From contig NZ_SLZF01000002.1 in assembly GCF_004341515.1 (NCBI RefSeq), positions 620,001 through 684,000 of the forward strand: 64,000 bases of DNA. The letters run 5' to 3'. Below the pieces are notes generated by a model. It worked only from the letters and a program-made list of their open reading frames with translations, had not been told where the DNA came from and ran no database searches. The position numbers and the translations under genes were made by a program. This DNA is from Allobosea sp. BK604 (GTDB lineage Bacteria > Pseudomonadota > Alphaproteobacteria > Rhizobiales > Beijerinckiaceae). Shown here piece by piece: positions 37,780 through 46,121 of the stretch. The number at the start of each line of letters is the position of its first letter. The first letter of the stretch is position 1.

Positions 37780-39102
37780 TCAGCCCTGGCGTATCAGCGT
37801 GTGCTGACGCTCGACATGCGAGCGCCCGACCTGGCCGAGGAAATCGCCGATCGAGCGCTCGAGTTCCTGCATCAGCACCGAGGTCGCCTTGATGCGCTCG
37901 TCACTCTGCCGGGCGAGCGCCGCCGCCTCGCCCGCAAGGCCTTCGACCAGCGTGGCGTTATGGGCGATGACGTCGACGCCGCTGGACGAACTCGCCGCCT
38001 GCTCGGCGATCGAGCGGATTCGCTGGCCCTGCTCGGCAACCGAGCCGGCGACGACACGGGCGCTCTCCTGCAGCGCCTGCATGGTCTGACCGAGCTCCTG
38101 GACGGCGTTCTCGATGGCCCGGCCGGCGCTGAGGACCTCGCCGACGCCGTCGCGAATGGTCTCGGTCGCGCTGTTGGTCGCGGTCGCCAGCGATTTCACC
38201 TCGGCCGCGACCACCGCGAAGCCGCGCCCGGCCTCACCGGCGCGGGCAGCCTCGATCGTGGCATTGAGCGCCAGGAGATTGGTCTGCGATGCGAGATTGC
38301 GGATCAGGTCGACGAGATTGCCGATCCTGTTATTGGCCTGCTGGAGCATCGCGACATTCTCAGCAATGCCGCGACATTCGGTGCTCGCATCGTCGCTGGC
38401 GCGGCTCGATGTCGTCGTCTCCTGCATGATCCGCTCCGTCAGCACGCCGAAATCGCGGGTCGCCGCCACGATCTCGGAGACCGAAGCCGAGACCTGCTCC
38501 GGCCGGTTCTGGCTTTCGGAGATCGCCGACAGCGTCTCGCCCGCCTTGGCCGAGAGCTGGCCGGAGAAGCCGCTGACGGCCGTCATGCTGGCCTCGATCC
38601 CCGAAATGCGCTCGGCGATACCGCTGCGGAACGCGCTTTCGAGCGCAGCGAAACGCTCGCTCGTGTCGTTCTGGATGGCTCTGTCGAAGCAGGCCAGCGA
38701 ATAGGAGATGTCGGTCAGCATCAGCTTGCAGAAGACAGCAAGCGCCTTGTCGAGTGGGCCCCAGCGCCGCTTCCAGCTGGAGACCACGACCGGCAGGAAA
38801 TTCGAGAAATCCTCGAGGAAGAACATCGGATAGTCGGCGAGCGCGATGCCATTCCCGTTGGCCCGGGTCACGATCCGCGTCTTGGCGGCAAGATAATCGT
38901 CATCGAAGCTCAGCGAGAAGAGGCGCCGATATTTGGCGGTTTCGTCGCCATGGAGCCCGCGATCGCGCTGCAACTCGTCGCGGCCATAGGTCATCTTGTA
39001 GAGCCGCTGGACCGAGGCATCGAAATGCGGCTCGAGGATCGCGAGCAGGCGGCTGGCGATCTCGGTTTCCTGGGGTGTAAAGGAGGGAACCGACGGCTGC
39101 AT
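37780..39102 (-). CDS. Soluble chemoreceptor with heme-less globin-like sensor
   Basis: 440 residues, no membrane segment, so cytosolic. Residues about 10-165 align with the globin-coupled sensor fold ([18 protein letters not shown] then [19 protein letters not shown]). The residue at the proximal heme-histidine position is Ala81 in the ungapped alignment to the usual R-I-x-x-x-H-x-x-x-G-L pattern. The methyl-accepting signalling domain fills about 175-420, with the hairpin tip [20 protein letters not shown] and [16 protein letters not shown]. It would couple to CheW/CheA to control motility, but the input is probably not heme-bound oxygen. It lies 68 bases after recF on the same strand, an unusual place. 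Confidence 0.85.
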   Translation of the reverse strand: MQPSVPSFTPQETEIASRLLAILEPHFDASVQRLYKMTYGRDELQRDRGLHGDETAKYRRLFSLSFDDDYLAAKTRIVTRANGNGIALADYPMFFLEDFSNFLPVVVSSWKRRWGPLDKALAVFCKLMLTDISYSLACFDRAIQNDTSERFAALESAFRSGIAERISGIEASMTAVSGFSGQLSAKAGETLSAISESQNRPEQVSASVSEIVAATRDFGVLTERIMQETTTSSRASDDASTECRGIAENVAMLQQANNRIGNLVDLIRNLASQTNLLALNATIEAARAGEAGRGFAVVAAEVKSLATATNSATETIRDGVGEVLSAGRAIENAVQELGQTMQALQESARVVAGSVAEQGQRIRSIAEQAASSSSGVDVIAHNATLVEGLAGEAAALARQSDERIKATSVLMQELERSIGDFLGQVGRSHVERQHTLIRQG

Positions 39103-39170
39103 AGAGCGCCACTATTTCCGTCGAATGGTTAACCATCCATCAAGTTGAGACGGCACGGCAATTTATTTCG

Positions 39171-40304
39171 CTAATCTATCGCGACGACTTGTCCTGCCGT
39201 CACGGTGAAGCGCTGCGCACCTGCCGGCAGATCGACGAAAAGCGCGGGATCGGCCCCGGTCATCCAGACCTGGCAGCCGAGCTCGGCCAGCCCGGCATAG
39301 AGCGCGCCGCGCCGACGCGGATCAAGATGGGCGGCGACCTCGTCGAGCAGCACCAGCGGCGGCAGGCCGCTCATGGCGCGAACCAGCTTGGCATGGGCGA
39401 GCACGAGGCCGATCAGCAGCGCCTTCTGCTCGCCCGTCGAGCCCTGCTCGGCCGGAATGCCCTTGGCGGCGTGGCGCACCAGCAGGTCGGAAGCCTGCGG
39501 GCCGAGAAGCGTGCGGCCGGCGGCGCGGTCGCGCTGCCGCCCCTGGCGCAGCAGAGCGCGATACTGGTCCTCGGCGTCGAGGGCAGGCAGTCCCTCGACC
39601 AGACGGTCGATCTCACCATCGAGACCGATCATGGCGCGCGGAAAGGGCGAGGACTCGTCGCCGCCCGCGGCGATGATCGCGGTGAGCCGACCGACCGTCT
39701 CGGCCCGGGCAGCAGCGACGGCCACGCCGAGCTCGGCGATCTCGCGCTCGACGGCGTCGAGCCAGCTCGCCTCGTGCGGGCTCTCTTCGAGAATGCGGTT
39801 GCGCGAGCGCAGGGCGCGTTCGAGCGCATTGGAGCGGCTGGCATGGCTCGGATCGACGGCGAGCACCAGCCGGTCGAGGAAGCGACGCCTGTCGCCGGCG
39901 GAGCCGCGGAACAGCCCGTCGAGATCCGGCGTCAGCCAGACCAGCCGGATATACTCGCTGAAGGCGACCGCCGATCCTGCCGGGCTACCGTCGATGCGGG
40001 CGATCCTGGCGCGCTTTCCCTCCGGGTCCGGAAGCCCAAGCCCGATGCCGAGCCGCGACCCGTCCTCCGCAAGCGCGATGGAGACGGCGAAGGAGCCCGG
40101 GCCGTCCTGCCGTGCCATCTCGGCGAGATCGGCGCGGCGCAGCCCGCGGCCGGGCGCGAAGAGCGAGAGCGCTTCGAGCAGGTTGGTCTTGCCCGCCCCG
40201 TTCTCACCGACCAGCGCAACGAGTTGGCCCCCGATCGTCAGATCGAGGGCCTCGTAGGAGCGGAAATCCTGAAGGATCAGGCGTGAGACGGCAGACAAGT
40301 GCAT
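39171..40304 (-). CDS. recF: DNA replication and repair protein RecF
   Basis: 377 residues. N-terminal LILQDFRSYEALDL and Walker A GENGAGKTN at 33-41; ABC-type signature STGEQKALLIGLVLAHA and Walker B PPLVLLDEVAAHLD near the C-terminus. It loads RecA at single-strand gaps with RecO/RecR. It follows dnaN on the same strand, but 120 bases containing two palindromes separate them, so read-through from dnaN may be limited. Confidence 0.97.
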   Translation of the reverse strand: MHLSAVSRLILQDFRSYEALDLTIGGQLVALVGENGAGKTNLLEALSLFAPGRGLRRADLAEMARQDGPGSFAVSIALAEDGSRLGIGLGLPDPEGKRARIARIDGSPAGSAVAFSEYIRLVWLTPDLDGLFRGSAGDRRRFLDRLVLAVDPSHASRSNALERALRSRNRILEESPHEASWLDAVEREIAELGVAVAAARAETVGRLTAIIAAGGDESSPFPRAMIGLDGEIDRLVEGLPALDAEDQYRALLRQGRQRDRAAGRTLLGPQASDLLVRHAAKGIPAEQGSTGEQKALLIGLVLAHAKLVRAMSGLPPLVLLDEVAAHLDPRRRGALYAGLAELGCQVWMTGADPALFVDLPAGAQRFTVTAGQVVAID

Positions 40305-40314
40305 GAGCCGGATG

Positions 40315-40351
40315 ATCTCGAATGAAGTCGCCGAGCGACTTCATTCGAGAT
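40315..40351. repeat. 17-base perfect hairpin upstream of recF
   Basis: Arm ATCTCGAATGAAGTCGC (40315-40331), loop CGA, arm GCGACTTCATTCGAGAT (40335-40351). It starts 11 bases before the recF start codon on the minus strand, so it would lie in the recF leader if transcription came from dnaN. There is no T-run. Confidence 0.7.
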
Positions 40352-40375
40352 CTGAATCCGCCTCTCAACAAAGTT

Positions 40376-40426
40376 AGAGCAGAAACTGTGCGGAAAACCG
40401 GTTCCCACTTTTCCGCATCCTGCTCT
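40376..40426. repeat. Rhizobial palindromic repeat after dnaN
   Basis: Outer AGAGCA (40376-40381) and TGCTCT (40421-40426); inner TGCGGAAAA (40389-40397) and TTTTCCGCA (40409-40417) around ACCGGTT. This AGAGCA...CCGGTT...TGCTCT form is the dispersed palindrome common in Rhizobiales. It ends at the dnaN stop codon, just as the copy at 3411 begins at a stop codon. Confidence 0.75.
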
Positions 40427-41540
40427 AGACGCGCATCGGCATCAGCACATAGAGCGCGGAAGCGCCTTCGCGATCCTGAATGACAGTGGGAGAGCCGGGA
40501 TCGGCGAGCTTGAGCAGCGCGGTGTCGCCGTCGAGCTGCGCCGCGATATCCATCAGGTAGCGGGCATTGAAGCCGATATCGAGCGGGCTCGCATCGTAAT
40601 CGACCTCGACCTCCTCGGTGGCCGAGCCGGAATCCGGATTGGTGACCGAGAGCGTCATGCGGCCATCGGCCATGGAGAGCTTCACGGCGCGGCCGCGCTC
40701 GGAGGAGATCGTCGAGACGCGGTCTACGGAGGCGGCAAAATCGCCCTTGTCGACGGTCAGCCGCTTGTCGTTGCCGCTCGGGATGACGCGCTGATAGTCG
40801 GGGAAGGTGCCGTCGATCAGCTTCGAGGTCAGCACGACATCGGCAGTGGCGACGCGGATCTTCGTGGCCGAGAGCTCGACCGAGACCTCGGTGTCGCCAT
40901 CCTCCAGCAGCTTCTGGATCTCGGAGACGGCCTTGCGCGGCACGATCACGCCCGGCATGCCGGAGGCGCCGGCCGGAGCCGCCGTATCGACGCGGGCGAG
41001 CCTATGACCATCGGTCGCGACCGCACGCAGCAGCGTGTTGCCCTCGACATCGATCGTGTGCAGGTAGATGCCGTTCAGGTAATAGCGCGTCTCCTCGGTG
41101 GAGATCGCGAACTGGGTCTTGTCGATCAGGCGCTTGAACTCGCCGGCCGGCAGGGTGAAGCGATGCGCCATCTCGCCCGCGGTGATGTCGGGGAAGTCGC
41201 TCTCCGGCAGTGTCTGGAGCTGGAAGCGCGAGCGGCCGGAGCGCAGCACGAGCCCGGTCTCGCCGGTCGTCTCGAGCGAGACCTGGGCGCCGTCGGGCAG
41301 CTTGCGCACGATATCGTAGAGCGTGTGGGCCGGGACCGTGGTCGCGCCCGGCTCGGGGACATCCGCCGCCAGCGTCTCGACCACCTCGATATCGAGATCG
41401 GTCGCCTTCAGCTTCAGGCCGGCGCCGTCACCGCTCAGCAGAAGATTCGACAGGATCGGAATCGTATTACGGCGTTCCACCACACGGTGGACATGGCCGA
41501 GCGACTTCAGGAGGGTGGAACGTTCGACCGTGACCTTCAT
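40425..41540 (-). CDS. dnaN: DNA polymerase III beta subunit (sliding clamp)
   Basis: 371 residues starting MKVTVERSTLLKSLGHVHRV and ending in the clamp C-terminus ALYVLMPMRV. It has three repeated clamp domains and the middle-domain peptide DGTFPDYQRVIPSGNDKRL. It forms the ring that tethers polymerase III to DNA. The start at 41540 is fixed by the family N-terminus; the upstream in-frame extension lacks similarity. It lies 261 bases downstream of dnaA, a gap holding a repeat of the 36979 type. Confidence 0.98.
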   Translation of the reverse strand: MKVTVERSTLLKSLGHVHRVVERRNTIPILSNLLLSGDGAGLKLKATDLDIEVVETLAADVPEPGATTVPAHTLYDIVRKLPDGAQVSLETTGETGLVLRSGRSRFQLQTLPESDFPDITAGEMAHRFTLPAGEFKRLIDKTQFAISTEETRYYLNGIYLHTIDVEGNTLLRAVATDGHRLARVDTAAPAGASGMPGVIVPRKAVSEIQKLLEDGDTEVSVELSATKIRVATADVVLTSKLIDGTFPDYQRVIPSGNDKRLTVDKGDFAASVDRVSTISSERGRAVKLSMADGRMTLSVTNPDSGSATEEVEVDYDASPLDIGFNARYLMDIAAQLDGDTALLKLADPGSPTVIQDREGASALYVLMPMRV

Positions 41541-41704
41541 CGTTCGTCTTCTGGCGTGCTGGCGCCCGGCAGCGAATGCGCCGGGCGGCGGAATGGCCCG
41601 CGACATTGCAGGACACCGCAGCGCCGCGCAAGGGCGACATCTGGTCCAGCCACAACCAAAGGTGAGAACGGGCGAATGAGCCCGGCCGAAGCCAGGCTCG
41701 GTGC

Positions 41705-41781
41705 CGTCATTGCGAGTGCAAGCGAAACAATCCAGGGACGCCTCGCTCGACGGCTCCCGGATTGCTACGTCGCTACGCGCC
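41705..41781. repeat. Degenerate copy of the 36979-type repeat
   Basis: Begins CGTCATTGCGAG, has CAATCCAGGGA and a partner CCCGGATTG, and ends in the CGTCGCTACGC segment. The distal arm has decayed. It lies between dnaA and dnaN. Confidence 0.7.
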
Positions 41782-41801
41782 TTGCGGAGACCGCAGGAGT
41801 G

Positions 41802-43304
41802 TCACTCCTGGAGCATGCGCTTCAGGAGATCGACCTCGTCATGGAGGAGGCGATCCTCGGCGATCGCCTTCTCGATCTTGCGCACGGCGTGGAGCACCGT
41901 GGTGTGATCGCGGCCGCCGAAGCGCCGGCCGATCTCAGGCAACGAGCGCGGCGTCAATGCCTTCGACAGATACATCGCGATCTGGCGCGGCTTGACCACC
42001 GCCGCCGTCCGGCGCTCCGACAGGATGTCGGCGCGGCTGACATTGTAGCGGGTCGCGACCAGCTTCTGGATATCCTCGATCTTGACCCGGCGCGGCTCGC
42101 GGGTACGGACCAGATCACGGATCGCGGCCTCCGCCGTCTCCATCGTCACCGCCTGGCCCGACAGCGTCGCGTGAGCGAGCAGCCGGTTGGCAGCGCCGTC
42201 AAGATCGCGGCCATTGGTGGCGACGACGCGGGCGACATAAGCCACCACATCAGGACTGACATGGAAGTTCGGATGCGCGCCCTGCAGCGCCTCGAGCCGG
42301 CTCGACAGGATCTTTCCACGCAAGGCCTCGTCGAGCTCGCCGATCTCGACGACGAGCCCGCCGCCGAGCCGCGAGCGGATGCGCTCGTCGAGCGCCTCGA
42401 GGTCATTGGCGAGCCGGTCGGCCGCAACGACGATCTGCTTGCCGGCATCGATCAGCGCATTGATCGTATGGCCGAACTCCTGCTGGATCGAGCGGCCCTG
42501 GATGAACTGGACGTCGTCGACGATGAGAAGGTCGATGCCGCGCAGCTTCTCCTTGAAGGCGAGCGCGGTCTGCGATTTCAGCGCGGCGACGAAGCCGTAC
42601 ATGAAGCGATCCGCCGTGAAATAGGCGACGCGCTTGCCATGGTTGCGCGCATCCTGCGCGATCGCCTGCAGCAGATGCGTCTTTCCGAGCCCGACCCCGG
42701 CATGGAGGTAGAGCGGGTTATAGGGCGAGGCGCCGGCAGGCGCCGCCGCGATGCGCTCCGCCGCGGCGAAGGCGAGCTGGTTCGACTTGCCGATGATGAA
42801 GCTCTGGAAGTTCAGGCGCCGGTCCAGAACCGTGCCGCAGGCATCGACGAGATCGCGCTCGCAGGGCTGGGCGGGCTCGGCCGGGGCGGGAGTTGCAGGT
42901 GCCGCGGCCGGCCGGGGCCGGGCCGCGACAGTCTCGCGGATGACGGCCGGAGCCGGATCGCGCGCCACCTGACGGACGGAGAGAACGATGCCGTTGGGAG
43001 CAGCAAGCTCGGCAACGCAATGAGCCCGCAAGCGCTCGGCGTAATGGGCTTCGAGCCAGCTCTTCAGGAAGCGGGTCGGCACAGTGAGATAAGCGACGCC
43101 ATCGACGAGGCCGCCGATCTCGACGCGGGCGAACCAGCTCGAGAAGACGTCTTCGCCCAGTTCGGCGCGCAGGCGCCGACGCACTCTGTCCCAGGCATCA
43201 GCCAGCGAGACCTCGCCGGCACCCTCGGCCGTCACGCCCATGACCACGGGCGCGGACACCACCACTGCTTCAATGATTTCGCTCCTGTCCTGTCGCTCAA
43301 ACAT
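41802..43304 (-). CDS. dnaA: Chromosomal replication initiator DnaA
   Basis: 500 residues. Domain I helices (WDRVRRRLRAELGEDVFSSW), a proline/alanine-rich linker (about 150-175), the AAA+ domain with Walker A GVGLGKTH near 201-208 and Walker B LLIVDDVQF, and domain IV with the DNA-binding signature GGRDHTTVLHAVRKIE near 460. It recognises origin DnaA boxes and opens the duplex. The ATG at 43304 (MFERQDRSEI) follows GGGGCAGACGA; the longer frame is unlikely. About 790 bases of non-coding DNA with clustered GANTC sites separate it from rpsT upstream. Confidence 0.98.
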   Translation of the reverse strand: MFERQDRSEIIEAVVVSAPVVMGVTAEGAGEVSLADAWDRVRRRLRAELGEDVFSSWFARVEIGGLVDGVAYLTVPTRFLKSWLEAHYAERLRAHCVAELAAPNGIVLSVRQVARDPAPAVIRETVAARPRPAAAPATPAPAEPAQPCERDLVDACGTVLDRRLNFQSFIIGKSNQLAFAAAERIAAAPAGASPYNPLYLHAGVGLGKTHLLQAIAQDARNHGKRVAYFTADRFMYGFVAALKSQTALAFKEKLRGIDLLIVDDVQFIQGRSIQQEFGHTINALIDAGKQIVVAADRLANDLEALDERIRSRLGGGLVVEIGELDEALRGKILSSRLEALQGAHPNFHVSPDVVAYVARVVATNGRDLDGAANRLLAHATLSGQAVTMETAEAAIRDLVRTREPRRVKIEDIQKLVATRYNVSRADILSERRTAAVVKPRQIAMYLSKALTPRSLPEIGRRFGGRDHTTVLHAVRKIEKAIAEDRLLHDEVDLLKRMLQE

Positions 43305-44031
43305 TCGTCTGCCCCATTTCAAATATTCTGACGCGCGCGGCGGGCGGCGGCCCCTCCTGGGGTCGCCCTCGCCGGCGCTGTTGTCCGGACAATAGGGCAG
43401 GGTTTCCGCGCTGCGCCTCACGCTGCGCGGATGGCCTGCCTTACATCTGATCGATTACGCTTGGGAGGCTCGCTGAAGAGCGGAGCCGCACTTCATCTCA
43501 ACACAAAAAGACAAAGAGCCGCATCCTCTCCCCCTTTGGGCGCGAGCCAAAACGCCGATAATCTTCGGAAATCCCCGGCGGTCATTGCTGTCCGGCCGGC
43601 GATGAAAGGACCTTACAGGGCGCTCTCGGACGGGAGCAATATCCCTTTCAGCCGGCTTCGGAGAGCAAGGCCCATCCGAGCTAATCTGACCTCTCGGTAA
43701 GGACCGGCCAATAGGTTGGGGAACTTAACGTTTTCTTTACCGAGGGGCTTTCGGGAAACGCGCGAATCTTTTTTTTGGCGCCCCCCGACAGCGCCCCCGG
43801 GCGCTCGGATGATTCTCGACGGGCGAATCCTTTGCCCGCTAAGATCATGAAAAATATGGGCTTTATTTGCGCGGTCAAAAGCTCGGGAAGGGCTGATTTC
43901 GGACCCTGAATTCAATCCCGGAGTCAACCCCGCAAAGCCGTGGAAAGATTGCGGAATCGGCTTGGCACGCGCAATTTTTTCGGCATCGCGGCGCACCCGT
44001 TCGCGCCGCCTTAAAGTTAACGCCGGACAAG
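43305..44031. other. Long non-coding region upstream of dnaA
   Basis: About 730 bases between dnaA and the rpsT terminator. It is AT-richer than its surroundings in places (43715-43780 and 43840-43880), with T-runs near 43769-43776. I see no TTATCCACA-type DnaA box on either strand, so I do not call an origin. Open frames of about 90-130 codons exist on both strands without ribosome sites or recognisable products. It most likely holds the dnaA promoter. Confidence 0.6.
43764..43958. promoter_or_regulatory. Cluster of five GANTC (CcrM) sites upstream of dnaA
   Basis: GANTC occurs at 43764, 43811, 43825, 43921 and 43954, five sites in 195 bases. In Alphaproteobacteria CcrM methylates these sites and GcrA reads the mark; the dnaA promoter of Caulobacter is methylation-sensitive. 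A similar cell-cycle input to this dnaA gene is likely but inferred. Confidence 0.6.
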
Positions 44032-44057
44032 AAAAAACCCGGCGGTGAAGCCGGGTT
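44032..44057 (-). terminator. Rho-independent terminator of rpsT
   Basis: Stem AACCCGGC (44036-44043) with GCCGGGTT (44050-44057), loop of six bases; on the minus strand the stem is followed by a run of T (44032-44037). It lies 34 bases beyond the rpsT stop codon. Confidence 0.88.
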
Positions 44058-44091
44058 CAATCACATCAGAATGATGTCGCGGTGGTTGCAC

Positions 44092-44358
44092 TCAAGAGGC
44101 GAGCGCACCGATCCGATGAGCCAGTCGCGAAACCTTGCGCGAGGCAGTGTTCTTATGAACCACGCCCTTCTGAGCGGCGCGCATGATCTCGGGCTGGGCG
44201 GCCTTCAGAGCCTCGGAGGCGGCGCCCTTGTCACCGGCGGCGATCGCCTCCTCGACCTTGCGCAGGAAGGTGCGCATCCGGCTGCGGCGCGCCTTGTTGA
44301 CCTCGGTGCGGCGAGCGATCTTGCGCGTGGCCTTCTTGGCCGACGTCGTATTGGCCAT
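44092..44358 (-). CDS. rpsT: 30S ribosomal protein S20
   Basis: 88 residues, lysine/arginine-rich, beginning [20 protein letters not shown] and containing [20 protein letters not shown], the S20 signature. It binds 16S rRNA in the body of the small subunit. It has its own terminator 34 bases downstream. The order rpsT then dnaA on one strand is conserved across Hyphomicrobiales. Confidence 0.97.
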   Translation of the reverse strand: MANTTSAKKATRKIARRTEVNKARRSRMRTFLRKVEEAIAAGDKGAASEALKAAQPEIMRAAQKGVVHKNTASRKVSRLAHRIGALAS

Positions 44359-44541
44359 CGATGTTCCTCGTGTTCATCGGCACCGGCCGCCTGGCATATC
44401 TAGCCTGGCGGGTCCGGACCGCTACCTTGATGGAAATGCTTTGCGGCAGCTACGCTTGCGCGAGCCGTCGCGAGACGCAGGCCTATAGTCTCTCAGGCCC
44501 GCGGCGTCAACGGCGAATCCGGCTAGCGTGACGCTTCCGTG

Positions 44542-44934
44542 TCAGGCGTCGCGCCGAACGGCGATCGCCTCGATCTCGACGAGGTAGCCGTAATGCAGCT
44601 CGGGCACCGGCACGACCGAGCGCGCGGGCCTGTGATCGCCGAAGACCTCGGCATAGATCCGGTTGAATTCCGGCCAGTTGCCGGCGCCGACCAGATAGAC
44701 CGTGACCTTGACCACGTCCCGCGGTGTCGAGCCCGCCGCCTTGACGATGGCGAGGAGATTGTCGAGCGCCTGGCGCGCCTGGATCGCGAAAGGCTCACTG
44801 GCCGTGTGGCTGCCATCGGGACGCGGCGCGAGCTGGCCGGAGACGAAGACGAGGTCCTTGTAGGCAAGGGCCTGGGAATAGTGTCCGGCCGGGACCGGCA
44901 CCTCCGGTGAAAGAATGGTCTCGATCGTGCTCAT
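44542..44934 (-). CDS. ridA: RidA-family enamine/imine deaminase
   Basis: 130 residues of the YjgF/YER057c/UK114 fold: GHYSQALAYKDLVFVSGQLA at the N-terminus and the signature region VVKVTVYLVGAGNWPEFNRI, with the arginine-containing RPARSVVPVPEL. RidA hydrolyses reactive 2-aminoacrylate or 2-aminocrotonate released by PLP-dependent dehydratases. Its start codon overlaps the stop of the dehydratase gene just upstream, so product and detoxifying enzyme are co-translated. Confidence 0.9.
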   Translation of the reverse strand: MSTIETILSPEVPVPAGHYSQALAYKDLVFVSGQLAPRPDGSHTASEPFAIQARQALDNLLAIVKAAGSTPRDVVKVTVYLVGAGNWPEFNRIYAEVFGDHRPARSVVPVPELHYGYLVEIEAIAVRRDA

Positions 44935-45929
44935 GCTGCCTCTCCAACGAAACGGGCGAAGCTCGCGAGATCGACATTGCCGCCGCTGATGACGATGCCG
45001 ACGCGCTTGCCGGCGACCGGCACGGCGCCGGTGAAGGCGGCCGCCGCCGCAAGGCAGCCGGTCGGCTCGACCACGATCTTCATGCGCTCGGCGAAGAAGC
45101 GCATCGCCTCGACCAGCGCCGCATCCGGCACGGTGACGATGTCCTCGACGGCCCGCTGGATCAGCGGGAAGGTGTAATTGCCGAGGAAGGCGGTCTGGGC
45201 GCCGTCCGCGATGGTCTTGGGCACCGAGATCGTCACGATCCGACCGGAGCGCAGCGACTGCTGGCCATCATTCCCGGCCTCGGGCTCGACGCCGAAGATG
45301 CGGCAATCGGGGTTGAGCGCCTTGGCCGCGAGCGTAGCGCCGCCGAGCAGGCCGCCGCCGCCGAGCGGGACGAGCAGGATATCGAACGGACCGGCCTCCT
45401 CGATCAGTTCCTTGGTCGCGGTGCCCTGGCCGGCGATGACCTGCGGATGATCATAGGGCGGGATCAGGGTCAGCCCGCGGGTCTGCGCCAGTTCGCGGCC
45501 GAGCGCGTCGCGATCCTGGGTATAGCGGTCGAACTGGACGATCTCGGCGCCGTAGCCACGCGTCGCCGCGACCTTGGCGGCGGGCGCATCGAGCGGCATC
45601 AGGATGACCGTGGGAACGCCGAGCAGCTTGCCGGCATAGGCGATCGCCTGGGCATGGTTGCCGGAGGAGAAGGTGACGACGCCGGCGCGCTTCTGCTCGG
45701 GCGAGAGAGCCGCGATCGCATTATAGCCGCCGCGGAACTTGAAGGCGCCCATGCGCTGCAGGTTTTCGGCCTTGAAGAACAGGCTGGCGCCGACGCGCTC
45801 ATCGGCCGTGCGGGAGGTCAGGACCGGAGTACGATGGGCCGCGCCCGCGATGCGACCGGCCGCGGCGACGACGTCGTCATAGGTCGGCAGGACGAGCTCG
45901 GGGGCGGCTTGGGCAGTAGCGGCGGTCAT
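44931..45929 (-). CDS. PLP-dependent threonine/serine dehydratase
   Basis: 332 residues of fold-type II. PLP lysine in MGAFKFRGGYNAI, phosphate and substrate loops SSGNHAQAIAYAGK and LGGGGLLGG. It lacks a C-terminal ACT regulatory domain, like catabolic TdcB or threo-3-hydroxyaspartate ammonia-lyase types, so it is not the usual allosteric IlvA. The ATG at 45929 follows AAGGAATCACGC; an ATG nine codons upstream is less likely. The likely reaction is threonine or serine to a 2-keto acid plus ammonia by way of an enamine, handed to the overlapping RidA. Ectoine-pathway EutB is a possible alternative. Confidence 0.85.
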   Translation of the reverse strand: MTAATAQAAPELVLPTYDDVVAAAGRIAGAAHRTPVLTSRTADERVGASLFFKAENLQRMGAFKFRGGYNAIAALSPEQKRAGVVTFSSGNHAQAIAYAGKLLGVPTVILMPLDAPAAKVAATRGYGAEIVQFDRYTQDRDALGRELAQTRGLTLIPPYDHPQVIAGQGTATKELIEEAGPFDILLVPLGGGGLLGGATLAAKALNPDCRIFGVEPEAGNDGQQSLRSGRIVTISVPKTIADGAQTAFLGNYTFPLIQRAVEDIVTVPDAALVEAMRFFAERMKIVVEPTGCLAAAAAFTGAVPVAGKRVGIVISGGNVDLASFARFVGEAA

Positions 45930-46010
45930 GCGTGATTCCTTGCTTGGACGGCGCACATTTCAGCAAGGCGCGACCGGCGGCAAGCGAGGAAGCGGCGACC
46001 CAGGCATGCT

Positions 46011-46108
46011 CCCGTCGTCATGCCCGGGCTTGTCGCGACCATGCGCGCCTTGAACAGCCCCCCTGATCAGCGAAGGCCGGTTGCCGCTGGTGCGGCCATG
46101 ACGACGGG
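46011..46108. repeat. Long inverted repeat, arms CCCGTCGTCATG
   Basis: Twelve-base perfect arms CCCGTCGTCATG (46011-46022) and CATGACGACGGG (46097-46108) enclose 74 bases with further partial pairing. It lies between the dehydratase and enoyl-CoA hydratase genes. It belongs to a different palindrome family from the repeats at 36979 and 3411; I see no second full copy here. Confidence 0.7.
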
Positions 46109-46121
46109 CGAAGGCCGCGCG

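Noticed and set aside
43431..43996. Small open frames of 90-127 codons upstream of dnaA
   Set aside because: No ribosome sites, atypical residue content, and they overlap the probable dnaA promoter area.
43305..44031. Chromosomal replication origin next to dnaA
   Set aside because: No TTATCCACA-type DnaA boxes on either strand, and alphaproteobacterial origins often lie elsewhere (near hemE). Only the methylation-site cluster is supported.
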